Shown here in pieces: positions 24,949 to 34,717 of a DNA stretch of 64,000 nt. The notes beneath the pieces are model-generated. The model was not told the DNA's origin, did no database searches, and worked only from the letters and a program-made list of their open reading frames with translations. The stretch spans positions 124,001-188,000 of the forward strand of contig NZ_CYUD01000005.1 in assembly GCF_001458295.1 (NCBI RefSeq), read 5' to 3'. The stretch's first letter is position 1, and every line of letters begins with the position of its first letter. A program made the position numbers and the translations under genes. The stretch is from Ruegeria denitrificans. GTDB lineage: Bacteria; Pseudomonadota; Alphaproteobacteria; Rhodobacterales; Rhodobacteraceae.

Positions 24949-26242
24949 ACTTGCCACATTGGCGCGTGAAATGCGCGGGCGTTCGCCAATACGCGGATCT
25001 CTGTTGTTACTGGTGATCGCGTCCTGCCTGATTGCACTGGGTCTGTGGGCGCATTTGGCGGAATTGGATGATGTGACGCGCGTTGATGGCCGGATTGTAC
25101 CTTCGGCCGACATTCAGGTGATTGAGGCCACCGAGCCTGGTGTTTTGCAATCATTGAAAATACGCGAAGGACAAGTGGTGGAAAAAGGCGCGCTGCTGAT
25201 GGAGTTCGAAACCACCCAAATCGACAGTCAGCTAGGTCAGGAACAACAGCGCGCATTCGGCCTAATGGCGCGCACCCAGCGATTGCAGGCGGAAATAGAC
25301 GGGACTGAGCTGCAGTTTTCGCCGAATCTGATCAAAGGCGCCCCCGAGGTCGTACGTTCGGAAACTGCGTTGTATCAAGGGCGCCAATCCGAGTTGTTGG
25401 CTGAAATCGCAATTCTCGAACGGCAGCGACAGCAACGGCAGCAGGAATATGAGGAAGGCCTAGTTGACCGTGTCACCGCCGATCAGACGCTCAGATTGCT
25501 GGCAGAAGAGCGCGCAATGATGCAGCCGTTGGTCGAAAAGCAAATGGAACCTGCAACAACGCTTTTGACGCTCCGCCGAGGTGAGGCAGAATGGGAGGGT
25601 CGTCGGACGCGGGCCGTGGCCGCGACCAACCGGTTGAAAACAGGGTTGGATGAAATAGACGACCGAATTCGTGCAACCCACAGCCGGTTTCGCAGCGCTG
25701 CCCTGACCGATCTGGCATTGGCAACCACGGAACTGGCGGCATTGAAGCCTGTCTTGCCTGCGCTGCGCAATCGGGCTGACCGGGCGCAGGTTAGGTCTCC
25801 AGTTCGGGGAATTGTGAACCGGGTGCATCGCAGCACCATCGGGGGATTGGCGCGCAGCGGCGAAGAACTGCTAGAGATCGTTCCTTTGAACGACACCTTG
25901 CTTGTCGAAGCGTATGTCCGACCGGAAGACATTGCTTTTCTACATTCCGGTCAAACCGTCAAGGTCAAGATCACAGCTTATGACTTCGCCCGCTACGGGG
26001 CCTTGAGTGGCCAGATTACACGCATCGGCGCAGACACAATCACGCGGTCCGAACGCAATGACGAAGAGGTTTTCGTCGTTGAGATTGAAACCAGCAACTC
26101 AATGCTGGACGCCGATGGTTTGGCCGTAGAAATCATCCCCGGTATGATCGCCGAGGTCGACATTCTGTCTGGACGAAAAACAGTTTTGGAATACCTGCTG
26201 CAACCTGTTGTCAAAGTCAAAGACAGGGCGCTAAGGGAATAA
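24932..26242 (+). CDS. Type I secretion membrane fusion protein, LapC/HlyD-like
   Basis: This 436-residue adaptor has one N-terminal membrane span (GSLLLLVIASCLIALGLWAH). The first lipoyl half contains VIEATEPGVLQSLKIREGQV. A coiled coil spans about residues 90-260, and the C-terminal barrel includes RSPVRGIVNRVHRSTIGG and EIIPGMIAEVDILSGRKTVL. The latter resembles the D-box region of HlyD-type adaptors that ends near YLLQPVVK. It completes the TolC-LapB-LapC set encoded by consecutive overlapping genes. No LapD or LapG homologue (cyclic-di-GMP controlled adhesin release) is in the window. Confidence 0.92.
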   Translation: MSRHPELATLAREMRGRSPIRGSLLLLVIASCLIALGLWAHLAELDDVTRVDGRIVPSADIQVIEATEPGVLQSLKIREGQVVEKGALLMEFETTQIDSQLGQEQQRAFGLMARTQRLQAEIDGTELQFSPNLIKGAPEVVRSETALYQGRQSELLAEIAILERQRQQRQQEYEEGLVDRVTADQTLRLLAEERAMMQPLVEKQMEPATTLLTLRRGEAEWEGRRTRAVAATNRLKTGLDEIDDRIRATHSRFRSAALTDLALATTELAALKPVLPALRNRADRAQVRSPVRGIVNRVHRSTIGGLARSGEELLEIVPLNDTLLVEAYVRPEDIAFLHSGQTVKVKITAYDFARYGALSGQITRIGADTITRSERNDEEVFVVEIETSNSMLDADGLAVEIIPGMIAEVDILSGRKTVLEYLLQPVVKVKDRALRE

Positions 26243-26279
26243 AAGCTGGTTAGGCGACACCCGATCAACAGACTCAGTT

Positions 26280-28076
26280 TTAGACCGGATCTTGTGAAAC
26301 GGACCGCCCTTCCGACACGGGTTGTTTAAACTGCTGATCAAACAATTGCCGAAACATACCGTCCTTTTCGATCAGCGTATCCAGGTTGCCTTCTTCAATA
26401 ACCTGGCCTTCCTGAATGACGATGATCTTATCCGCTTCGAGCACGGTCGACAGCCTATGGGCAATAACAATTGTCGTGACATTCTCGGTAAGCTTGTCCA
26501 ATGCCGTTTTCACAAGAGTCTCAGATTCTGAATCAAGCGCACTGGTGGCTTCATCCAGCAACAGGATTTCAGATTTGCGCAAAATCGCGCGGGCGATGGC
26601 CAATCTTTGCTTTTGTCCGCCAGACAAAAATGCACCATTCTCACCTACCGGCGTGTCGTACCCACGCGTCGTTTTACTGATAAATTCATGTGCATGGGCA
26701 GCACGCGCAGCCTCTTTCACATCTTCATCAGTGGCATCGGGACGCGCAAACCTGAGGTTATCCATGATTGAAGCTGAAAACAGAAACGTTTCCTGACCAA
26801 CATAAGATATCTTTTGGCGCAGCGAGGCAAAACTGGCACTTTGCAAGTCCTGCCCATCAATTTCGACTGTTCCACTATCCGGATCATAAAACCGCATGAT
26901 CAAACCGAAGATCGTAGACTTACCGCCACCGGATTGGCCGACCAATGCTGTTGTTTTTCCCGCCTCAAACGTCACATTCATATCTGATATGACATTTGCA
27001 TTTCCCTTATAGCCAAAACTCAGATCCTTAAGGCGGATTTCACCTGGACCAGCAACCAACGGTTTCGCATCAGGGCTTTCCCGCATCGGTTCTTCTTCGT
27101 CGAGCAATTCAAACATCATGCCGATCGGCACCAATGCCGTTTCGATGACCACACGCATCTTCGACAAACGTTTTGCAGGCTCATAAGCCATCAACAACGC
27201 AGTAATAAAGGACATCAACTGGCCTGCGGTAGTCGGAGCGCTTCCTGCGATCCCTATGGTGCTGATCACCAAAACGCCGGCGATAGCCAGCCCCGCCAGA
27301 AATTCCATCAGGGGGCTGGCGACGGCTTGCAGTTTCGAAATCGAATTCGCCCGTTTTTCAACTGATTTGATCGCCCCGTTCATACGGCCAGCCATGTGAT
27401 CTTCAAGGGCAAAGACCTTGATGATCGTAATCCCGCCGGACGTTTCCTGCAGTACTTTGATGATTTCGGACAGCGCCGCCATCTCGGATCGCATGATCGA
27501 GCGAACACGTTTGAGCAGGAAACGCACGCTCACCAATGCAACCGGACCAACGACAAAGAACAGCACCGAAAGCAAGGGTTGCTGGTAGACCATTACGAAA
27601 ACCAGGCCGATCAACGTCAGCAAGTCGCGCACAAAGCTGGTTACAACAACATTGACCAACCGCTTTGCTGCCTGAGCCCCTTGCGTGACGCGCAGCAACA
27701 GGCTCGAGGATTCGTTTCTTGAAAAAAATCCGACACCACGCTTGATCAGCTTGGCATAAAGGCGCTCTTGCTGAATAGCGATGATACGGTTCCCGGCCCG
27801 TGCCAGGAACACCGCCTGTACATATGACGCGGCCGCCTTGCCGAAAAACAGAGCAATCACAGCGCCAGCAACCAAATATACCTGGGATCGCATCTCAGGT
27901 TCGGTCATCGTGTTGACAATGTTCTCCATCATCCAGGCAGTACCGGCTGTGGTCGCGGCGACCACAACCATGGCAATCATCGAAATTCCATACAGCCAAC
28001 CTTGACTGCGCAGGCTTTCGCCCAGCAAACGGCCTATGTGACCAGATTGCCATTTCGCCCAGGTTTTTTTGATCAT
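26280..28076 (-). CDS. MsbA/BmrA-type ABC exporter (permease fused to ATPase)
   Basis: This 598-residue half-transporter has a six-span membrane domain over about residues 25-320 and a C-terminal ATPase. The ATPase carries Walker A GQSGGGKSTIFGLIMRFYDP, signature LSGGQKQRLAIARAI and Walker B ILLLDEATSALDSES. It would form a homodimer exporting lipids, polysaccharide precursors or drugs. The ATG at 28076 lies just after a GGAG; a TTG four codons upstream is less likely. It is convergent with the LapC gene and stands alone, with 269 bases upstream that must hold its promoter. The substrate is unknown; an MsbA-like lipid flippase role is one possibility. Confidence 0.88.
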   Translation of the reverse strand: MIKKTWAKWQSGHIGRLLGESLRSQGWLYGISMIAMVVVAATTAGTAWMMENIVNTMTEPEMRSQVYLVAGAVIALFFGKAAASYVQAVFLARAGNRIIAIQQERLYAKLIKRGVGFFSRNESSSLLLRVTQGAQAAKRLVNVVVTSFVRDLLTLIGLVFVMVYQQPLLSVLFFVVGPVALVSVRFLLKRVRSIMRSEMAALSEIIKVLQETSGGITIIKVFALEDHMAGRMNGAIKSVEKRANSISKLQAVASPLMEFLAGLAIAGVLVISTIGIAGSAPTTAGQLMSFITALLMAYEPAKRLSKMRVVIETALVPIGMMFELLDEEEPMRESPDAKPLVAGPGEIRLKDLSFGYKGNANVISDMNVTFEAGKTTALVGQSGGGKSTIFGLIMRFYDPDSGTVEIDGQDLQSASFASLRQKISYVGQETFLFSASIMDNLRFARPDATDEDVKEAARAAHAHEFISKTTRGYDTPVGENGAFLSGGQKQRLAIARAILRKSEILLLDEATSALDSESETLVKTALDKLTENVTTIVIAHRLSTVLEADKIIVIQEGQVIEEGNLDTLIEKDGMFRQLFDQQFKQPVSEGRSVSQDPV

Positions 28077-28345
28077 TCTACTCTCCAAAACCTTTGGCTG
28101 TTCCGATACCCGGCAGCCTCATGGTCTCATCCCGCATTGAACTGGCAACCGCAGAACGGGATGATGTTAGTTATTCGCGACCACATCAAGAATCCATAGC
28201 CCACGTGCAGATATAAAAGCGATGTTTCTCGACCGACATCAGGCCCAGAATTTTCCCTTAACCTTTGTCTAGCGATATGGTTTTGCTAAATTATTCACAA
28301 CCATGAACATTAAATTTTCCTATCTTTAGGCTATTGATAGGCGTT

Positions 28346-29047
28346 TTATCGCCACTCAACATCCCCCAAAAAAATATAACCTGCCCCATAGATGGTCTTG
28401 ATCAGCCGCGGGTTCTTGGGATCTTCGCCCAGTTTTGTTCGCAGACGCGAGATGCGAACATCCATCGCTCGGTCAAAACTGTCGCCTGCGGCACCGCCCA
28501 GTGCCTCTTGCATCTGGGACCGGCTGATCAGCCGTTTTGGACTGTCCAAAAACAACCGCAAAACCTCACCCTCTGCGTGGCTGAAAGGGGTTTCGGCACC
28601 GCTGCCGTCGACCAGCACGTAACGGTCGAAATGCGCGGTCCATCCGTTGAAACCGGCCACGTCCGACTGCGAGGTCTGTTGTCGTGGGGACCGCAACCTG
28701 GCCCGGATACGGGCCACAACCTCGGCCGGGTCAAAAGGCTTGGTGATATAGTCATCCGCACCAAGCTCAAGCCCTGTCACTCGGTCCTGCACTTGCGCAC
28801 GGCCCGAGATGATGATCACCGCCGCCCCCTGTTCCAGTGCCAGTCGGTGCACAAGCGCCAATCCGTCTGTATCTGGCAGAGACAGGTCAACCAAACACAC
28901 GTCCGGCGTCACGCGCTTCAGTGCTGCCTCGAACTCCCGCGCGCGGGCAAAACTTTGGGTGCGGAACCCAGCCTCTTCCAGCGCGTCGGTCAGAACACGC
29001 CGGATTTCGGGCTCATCGTCAACAATGGTGACCAGCGGTTGCGTCAT
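28346..29047 (-). CDS. OmpR-family response regulator
   Basis: This 233-residue protein has a receiver domain with the acidic pair VDDEP (Asp10/Asp11), phospho-acceptor Asp54 (VCLVDLSLPDTDG) and the KPFDPAEV lysine. A C-terminal winged helix follows (RSQMQEALGGAAGDSFDRAM, then ISRLRTKLGEDPKNPRLI and YGAGYIF). It starts at the ATG sharing a base with the kinase stop (TGATG), so kinase and regulator are coupled. The frame is open further upstream inside the kinase gene, but that extension has no receiver-domain counterpart. The target genes are not evident. Confidence 0.92.
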   Translation of the reverse strand: MTQPLVTIVDDEPEIRRVLTDALEEAGFRTQSFARAREFEAALKRVTPDVCLVDLSLPDTDGLALVHRLALEQGAAVIIISGRAQVQDRVTGLELGADDYITKPFDPAEVVARIRARLRSPRQQTSQSDVAGFNGWTAHFDRYVLVDGSGAETPFSHAEGEVLRLFLDSPKRLISRSQMQEALGGAAGDSFDRAMDVRISRLRTKLGEDPKNPRLIKTIYGAGYIFLGDVEWR

Positions 29048-30948
29048 CAGGCGGCCTCGGTTCGGATCAGGGCGGACAGTTGCGCCCGCGTAAACGGTTT
29101 TCTCAGGACCGGCGCCAGAGTCAGCGCCTGGCGGTGCAGCGGATCGGAATAAGGTAATGAAGTCATCAGAATACACGTCAGTCCTGGTTTCAACTGCGCC
29201 AGAAGATCAAGCCCCGTCCCCTGCCCTTCCAGGCGAATGTCTGACAGCACCATTGCGATGTCGTCAATATCCGCCGTCAAGGCCAACGCTTCGGCGACCG
29301 ATGTCGCCTCGATCACCGAACAGCCAAGATCTACCAGCATATCCCGGAACTGTCCGCGCAGATCATCATTGTCTTCGACAAGCAGAACAAGACCATCCTG
29401 TACCGGCGGAGCAGGACGACAAGGCAGACGCATAGCCACCGCAGCGCCTGACGGTGTATTGCGCAGGTTCAGGTCCCCTCCTGCTAGCTTCACCGTATCA
29501 TAAACCATCGGCAGGCCCAGCCCCGACCCTTTGCTGCCCTTGGTCGTAAAGAAAGGATTCAGAGCCTTTTCCAAACCTTCCTCGGAAAAACCCGGCCCGG
29601 TGTCCGTGACCGCAATCTCAATCCAAATCTCACCTATCTTATGCGCACTGATCGTCACCTGACCAAACCCGCCACAGGCATCCCGCGCGTTCAGAACAAG
29701 GTTCAACAGCGCGTCCTGCACCATCCCCGGGTCCAGCATCAACGCCTCGTCCGGCAAAGTGTTGACCACCGACAATCCCACGCCACGCGGCAAGGATGGA
29801 GAGGCGAGGACCCGCAAGTCTTCTATCAGACCGCGCATATCCGTTGCCTTGGGTTGGAACGTTCGGTTACCGGTCATATCCGCGATCCGGTTCAACAATT
29901 GCCCGCCCCGACGTGCAGTTTGCTGCGTGGCAGCCACCAACTCGCGCGCATCTGCGGGCAAATCCATCTTATCTAGCCGAGACTGCATGCCTAGAATAAT
30001 CGTCAGCAGGTTCGAAAAATCATGCGCCAGCCCGCTGGTCATCTGTGCAGCCATGGCCCGGCGCCGTGTCTGTTGTAGGGCCACACGTGCCTGAGTTTCC
30101 TCGGTGATATCGACAGACATCACATAGACACCACCCTCGCCATCTGGCGAGAATGACACTCGGATACGGCGGGAATCCTGATCTTCGGTAAACTCGAACA
30201 CCGAAGTGTTACCGCCATAGGCTTTAAGCAAGAAAGGTTCCACACGAGTAAAGGCCGTAGCACCCAACGCGTCTGAGATATGCATATCCAGAATTTCAGA
30301 CGGACGGCCCGGCATGACCGAGCTGAGCCTCCGGTTGGAGTAGTCATACCTCCCGTCCGGGCCAAGATGGGCGATATGAGCTGGCATCATCTCAGTCGTC
30401 ATGCGCGTGCGGGCTTCGATTTCGGTCAGCTGGCGCTTGGCTTCTTCCAGTGCGGCGTTGGTCGCGGCGAGTTTACGGTTGGTGGCCGAAAGCTCTTCGG
30501 CCCGGTCCAGCAATTGACCCGACAGCTCTTCGGAGCGGGCGCGCAGTAATGCCTCGGCCTGTTTGGTGTCGGTGATATCGGTATAGACAGACACCCAACC
30601 GCCTTTGGGCAAGGGCGCGCCTTCGACCGAAATCACACGCCCGTTGGCGCGGACGCGCTCCATATAATGGGGCTCAAACGTCAGGGCCTGCTGCACCCGC
30701 TGATCAACCGCGTCATCAACATCATCGACAGCGCCATATTCACCCTGTGTAACCAGAAAGCGGATCGTATCGGCGAACAGGGCACCGGGCTGCACCAGTT
30801 CATCCGGCAGATCGAACATGTCCTGAAAACGCCGGTTACTGACCACCAGCCGCAACTGGCTGTCATAGATCGACAGGGCCTGACCGATCAGGTTCAGACC
30901 CGCGCTGGTCATCGACTTTATCTGTTGCTCGTTTATGTCCAAATTCAT
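29047..30948 (-). CDS. Hybrid sensor histidine kinase (PAS-coiled coil-PAS-HisKA-ATPase-receiver)
   Basis: This 633-residue protein has no membrane segment, so it senses a cytoplasmic signal. A PAS domain covers about residues 15-125 and a coiled coil 128-180. A second PAS domain covers about 185-290. The phospho-acceptor His309 is in GLAHDFSNLLTIILG. The ATPase has N-box DALLNLVLNARDA and G-boxes VTDTGPGFSEEGL and GSGLGLPMVYDT. The C-terminal receiver begins GLVLLVEDNDDLRG with phospho-site VLSDIRLEGQGTG. It likely phosphorylates the OmpR-type regulator encoded immediately downstream, with its own receiver as a relay or phosphate sink. A sulfatase gene lies upstream on the same strand, but a functional link is not shown. 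Confidence 0.92.
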   Translation of the reverse strand: MNLDINEQQIKSMTSAGLNLIGQALSIYDSQLRLVVSNRRFQDMFDLPDELVQPGALFADTIRFLVTQGEYGAVDDVDDAVDQRVQQALTFEPHYMERVRANGRVISVEGAPLPKGGWVSVYTDITDTKQAEALLRARSEELSGQLLDRAEELSATNRKLAATNAALEEAKRQLTEIEARTRMTTEMMPAHIAHLGPDGRYDYSNRRLSSVMPGRPSEILDMHISDALGATAFTRVEPFLLKAYGGNTSVFEFTEDQDSRRIRVSFSPDGEGGVYVMSVDITEETQARVALQQTRRRAMAAQMTSGLAHDFSNLLTIILGMQSRLDKMDLPADARELVAATQQTARRGGQLLNRIADMTGNRTFQPKATDMRGLIEDLRVLASPSLPRGVGLSVVNTLPDEALMLDPGMVQDALLNLVLNARDACGGFGQVTISAHKIGEIWIEIAVTDTGPGFSEEGLEKALNPFFTTKGSKGSGLGLPMVYDTVKLAGGDLNLRNTPSGAAVAMRLPCRPAPPVQDGLVLLVEDNDDLRGQFRDMLVDLGCSVIEATSVAEALALTADIDDIAMVLSDIRLEGQGTGLDLLAQLKPGLTCILMTSLPYSDPLHRQALTLAPVLRKPFTRAQLSALIRTEAA

Positions 30949-31006
30949 CCTCTCCGCGAACCATGCGTAGCATCGGTTTCGTCACAGGTGTAGAGGACAG
31001 ATTGGA

Positions 31007-32539
31007 TCAGTACCGAGGTTTGGATTTTGCCCCATCCGAGGTGATGGAATGCAACGACAGCGTGTGGTCCATGTTTCGCATCCGATGCCGCAGCATCTGC
31101 CGCCCCAGGCGCGCAAGATCCGCCGCGTAATCGGGATTGCTAGCAACGTCCTCTAACTCGCCCTTACCGTCGTGATCAAACAACAGTGGTGGCAGGTCTG
31201 CCGCGAATTCGACCAGAGTAAACCTGTCGTCACGTAGAACACCCAGGCACGAGTCGCTGTTGCCCGTCCCCAGTTGTCGCTGCCACAGCGTAGGGCTTTC
31301 CGGTTCCGAGAAATCCAGTTCACTGCAGGAGTACTTACGCCAGTCCTCGGGCACACCACCACGCAGCAGCGGCAACAGGGACCGACCATCCATCGCATTC
31401 GGAACCGGCTGACCAACCCATTCAAGGATCGTTGGGGTGATATCGATGGACTCGGTCGGCGCGGACACCACCTTGCCAGCCTGCGCTTCATTCCCCGGCA
31501 GCCGGATCATCAGCGGCGTATGATAGGCCGCGTCATAGACCGTCATCTTGCCCCAGCTGTGACGATCACCCAGCATTTCGCCGTGATCGGCGGTGATTAT
31601 CAGCAGCGTATCGTCGTATTGACCGCTGTCTTTCAGGAACTGAACAACACGGCCAATATGGTGATCCACTTCTGTTGCCAGCCCCAGATAGACCGAGCGC
31701 AGCGTCTGAATATTCTCGACCGTGGGGTCAACATGATCGAACCCCAGTACGAAATCCGCCGCCGTCTGCTTATCCATCGTCGGGCCAAAGAAAGGATGCA
31801 TCGCCCGTTCTTCGGAGGCATCTTCAAGACCCTCAGGCGGGGGCAATGACGCTGGATCGTACATCCTGTTATACGGCTCCGGCGCTACCAGCGGTGGGTG
31901 TGGCCGGATGTAAGTCAGGTGGGCAAACCAGTTCTGATCCTGGAGTGGGGCGAGACTGTTCAGGAATGTGTCAGTCAGAAACGCGGTATCGCTGTCCTCG
32001 GCCCGGTACAGGGCCGGGTCATTCAGACGCGGCGCGCCTCCGGTCGGTGATACCGGCTTGTGGACGTCCCAATAGTCGTCAAAGCAGTACCCCTTCTGCA
32101 TCAGGTGGGATCGCCACGGGTAGGATTCCTCTAACCGCATCTCGACGATTTCATCAAACCCGGCCATCGGATTTTCATAAGATTTGAGAACCGGGTCACC
32201 AGCATCATGCACGCGCGGATCGGCTGAGGTGTCGGTGTAGCCAAACAACATAGGCAGATAGCCGGCCTTACGCATCTCGGTCGCGATATTTGGCGTATCA
32301 TGCCTTAGCGGAGTACCGTTGCGGACCGAACGATGATTCATCGCATACTGCCCGGTCAGGATCGAGGCCCTTGAGGGCCCACAGGGATTGGTCACCGAGA
32401 AGTGGCGGTCGAACGTCACGGCCTCATCCATGAACGCCCGCAAATTCGGTAGATCGACGTGGCCCGCAAGGGCACCGTTCAGGCAATCCGCCCGCAACTG
32501 ATCAATGATGATGAACAGGACATTTCCCGCGTGCTTCAT
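31007..32539 (-). CDS. Sulfatase / phosphonate monoester hydrolase family protein
   Basis: This 510-residue alkaline-phosphatase-superfamily hydrolase starts at MKHAGNVLFIIIDQLRADCL (ATG at 32539). Asp13 is a metal ligand. Cys53 lies in NPCGPSRASILTG, the C-x-P-S-R pattern whose Cys is matured to formylglycine. The second metal site is ITADHGEMLGDRHSWGK. The protein has no clear signal peptide, which favours a cytoplasmic hydrolase of the PMH or choline-sulfatase-like kind over an exported polysaccharide sulfatase. The substrate could be a sulfate ester or a phosphonate/phosphate mono- or diester. It is divergent from the Mla-type operon. Confidence 0.85.
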   Translation of the reverse strand: MKHAGNVLFIIIDQLRADCLNGALAGHVDLPNLRAFMDEAVTFDRHFSVTNPCGPSRASILTGQYAMNHRSVRNGTPLRHDTPNIATEMRKAGYLPMLFGYTDTSADPRVHDAGDPVLKSYENPMAGFDEIVEMRLEESYPWRSHLMQKGYCFDDYWDVHKPVSPTGGAPRLNDPALYRAEDSDTAFLTDTFLNSLAPLQDQNWFAHLTYIRPHPPLVAPEPYNRMYDPASLPPPEGLEDASEERAMHPFFGPTMDKQTAADFVLGFDHVDPTVENIQTLRSVYLGLATEVDHHIGRVVQFLKDSGQYDDTLLIITADHGEMLGDRHSWGKMTVYDAAYHTPLMIRLPGNEAQAGKVVSAPTESIDITPTILEWVGQPVPNAMDGRSLLPLLRGGVPEDWRKYSCSELDFSEPESPTLWQRQLGTGNSDSCLGVLRDDRFTLVEFAADLPPLLFDHDGKGELEDVASNPDYAADLARLGRQMLRHRMRNMDHTLSLHSITSDGAKSKPRY

Positions 32540-32770
32540 GACACTTACCTTGATTCCAACGAGGCGTTTCCGCTGCGGACTTTGACTTGGTTCTGTGGTC
32601 TCGGCAAGCCGATGATCATACCGATATTGTACAGGCTTGTTGACGGCTGACACGCTTGGCTGTCATCTGTCGGACCTAAATTGTCACACCCCTGCTATGG
32701 TGCGGCGGCAAATCTACCTACCGCACAAAAATCCGTTGCAGAACAACATGGTTTCACATCACATACGCCC

Positions 32771-33895
32771 ATGACGCAGCCCATGATACATTCGGACAAG
32801 GACGCCAACGGCGTCTGTCTGCGTATTTCAGGTGAATTGCTGACCAAATCTTTGGCCTCTGTTGAACAGGCTTTTGCTGCCGTGCAACCACAGGGCGGTG
32901 ACATCACATTTGACCTGTCTCAGGTCGAAGCGCTGGACACCGGCGGTGCATGGCTGATTGCCGACCTGGCCCGGCGAAACCGGGCCGTGGGCGCCCAGGT
33001 CCGGTTCGAAGGACTAAGCCCGGCCCAGTCCGCCCTGCTCGATACTGTCGCCAAAAATATACCTGACGATCCGGGCATCGAAGCCGTGCACCGCAGTTTT
33101 ATCGACTGGGTCGCCAGCGTTGGTCAGCGTACCGCAGGGGCCTGGAAAGATACCCTTTCGGTTCTAGGATTTCTGGGCCTGACTCTGCATCGGCTGGCCC
33201 GCACCATCGTCAAGCCGTGGCGGCTGCGCCAAGCAGCACTAGTGTCCCAGATGGAGGAAACGGGTTTCAGGGCCATTCCGATTGTTGCCCTGATGGGTTT
33301 TTTGATCGGCGTTGTGCTGGCCTTTCAGGGTGCCACCCAGCTGAAACAATTCGGGGCCGAGATCTTCGTGGTCGAACTGATCTCGATCTCGGTGCTCCGC
33401 GAGTTGGGAATCCTGCTGACGGCCATCATTGTTGCGGGCCGATCAGGATCGGCATTCACCGCGTCTATCGGCTCGATGAAAGTACAGGAAGAGATCGACG
33501 CCATGCGCACTCTGGGTCTGGACCCGATCGAGGTGCTGGTGATCCCGCGCGTCGTGGCGTTGCTGATCATGTTGCCGATCCTGGGTTTCATTGCGGATAT
33601 GGCCGCCTTGATCGGTGGTGGGCTGATGAGCTGGATTGATCTTGGCATCAGCCCCGGCATGTTCGTAACCCGGTTGAAGGAAAGCACGGGTATTTGGCAC
33701 TTTGCCATCGGCATGATCAAAGCCCCGTTCTTTGCGGTGGTCATCGGCGTCATCGCCTGCTGGCAAGCAATGCAGGTCAAAGGATCAGCCCAAAGCGTCG
33801 GCCAAAGAACAACGGCCTCGGTGGTGCAGTCGATCTTTATGGTGATTGCACTGGATGCGCTGTTCTCGATCTTCTTCTCGGTGCTGGAGGTCTGA
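32771..33895 (+). CDS. mlaE: MlaE-family lipid ABC transporter permease with N-terminal STAS domain
   Basis: This 374-residue protein is a natural MlaB-MlaE fusion. Residues 1-95 form a STAS fold (GDITFDLSQVEALDTGGAWL), and the remainder is the MlaE permease (AIPIVALMGFLIGVVLAFQG, then ELGILLTAIIVAGRSGSAFT and EEIDAMRTLGLDPIEVLVIP). It forms the inner-membrane channel of an MCE lipid transporter that moves phospholipids between the membranes. The ATG at 32771 is chosen; an upstream in-frame start at 32681 lacks family sequence. It is first in a four-gene operon with the ATPase, MCE protein and a lipoprotein. Confidence 0.92.
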   Translation: MTQPMIHSDKDANGVCLRISGELLTKSLASVEQAFAAVQPQGGDITFDLSQVEALDTGGAWLIADLARRNRAVGAQVRFEGLSPAQSALLDTVAKNIPDDPGIEAVHRSFIDWVASVGQRTAGAWKDTLSVLGFLGLTLHRLARTIVKPWRLRQAALVSQMEETGFRAIPIVALMGFLIGVVLAFQGATQLKQFGAEIFVVELISISVLRELGILLTAIIVAGRSGSAFTASIGSMKVQEEIDAMRTLGLDPIEVLVIPRVVALLIMLPILGFIADMAALIGGGLMSWIDLGISPGMFVTRLKESTGIWHFAIGMIKAPFFAVVIGVIACWQAMQVKGSAQSVGQRTTASVVQSIFMVIALDALFSIFFSVLEV

Positions 33896-33896
33896 C

Positions 33897-34703
33897 ATGG
33901 ACGGTTCCGTGCTTGAGAAGACCTCAGAAACCGGCGCTCAGCGCGAGGCGGTGATCCGCGTGCGCAACCTGACCAACCAGTTCGGGTCGCAGGTGGTGCA
34001 TCAGAACCTCAATCTGGATGTCTGGCGCGGCGAGGTGTTGGGCATCGTTGGCGGGTCGGGTACCGGCAAGTCAGTCTTGCTGCGCACGATTGTGGGGCTG
34101 AACACGCCGGCCGCGGGCAGTATCGAGGTTCTGGGCGTCGATGTCTTGAACGGCCCCGAGCAGGAACGCCGACGCATTGAACGGCATTGGGGCGTGGCCT
34201 TTCAGGATGGCGCTTTGTTTTCATCGCTGACCGTTTTGCAGAACGTGATGGCCCCGCTACGCGAGCATACCGGCCTAAGCGAAAAGCTGATGTGCGCCCT
34301 TGGAAACCTGAAAATCAGTCTGGTCGGGCTTCCGGCGCTAAGCTGCGGCAAGTTTCCATCTGAATTGTCCGGTGGGATGCGCAAGCGCGCAGCCTTGGCC
34401 CGCGCATTGTCACTGGACCCCGAAATCGTGTTCCTGGACGAACCCACCGCCGGATTGGACCCGATCGGGGCCGCCGCCTATGACGAATTGATCGGCGAAT
34501 TGCAACACGCACTGGGGTTAACCGTCTTCATGGTCACGCATGATCTCGATAGCCTGTACGCCATTTGCGATCGTGTCGCAGTTCTGGCCGAAAAACGCGT
34601 TCTGGTTGAAGGACCGATTGAAGAAATGACCAAAGTCGACCATCCTTGGGTGCAGGAATACTTCACCGGCCCCCGGGCGCGCGCGGCGCAAGAGAAGGGG
34701 TAG
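33897..34703 (+). CDS. mlaF: MlaF-family ABC transporter ATPase
   Basis: This 268-residue ATPase has Walker A GGSGTGKSVLLRTIVGL, Q-loop region VAFQDGALFSSLTVLQNVM, signature SELSGGMRKRAALARALSLD and Walker B IVFLDEPTAGLDPIGA. The MRKR after the signature is typical of the MlaF/Ttg2A branch. It energises the MlaE permease. The ATG is one base past the mlaE stop; a longer in-frame start would lie inside mlaE. Confidence 0.93.
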   Translation: MDGSVLEKTSETGAQREAVIRVRNLTNQFGSQVVHQNLNLDVWRGEVLGIVGGSGTGKSVLLRTIVGLNTPAAGSIEVLGVDVLNGPEQERRRIERHWGVAFQDGALFSSLTVLQNVMAPLREHTGLSEKLMCALGNLKISLVGLPALSCGKFPSELSGGMRKRAALARALSLDPEIVFLDEPTAGLDPIGAAAYDELIGELQHALGLTVFMVTHDLDSLYAICDRVAVLAEKRVLVEGPIEEMTKVDHPWVQEYFTGPRARAAQEKG

Positions 34704-34717
34704 GACAGGTAGAGACC

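Noticed and set aside
28311-28330. TTTTCCTATCTTTAGG, resembling the glx operator
   Set aside because: Only a half-site match without the AT-rich lead, and next to unrelated genes; likely chance in AT-rich DNA.
28334-29152. Long plus-strand frame over the response regulator gene
   Set aside because: Antisense to a gene with receiver and winged-helix motifs; the translation resembles no protein family.
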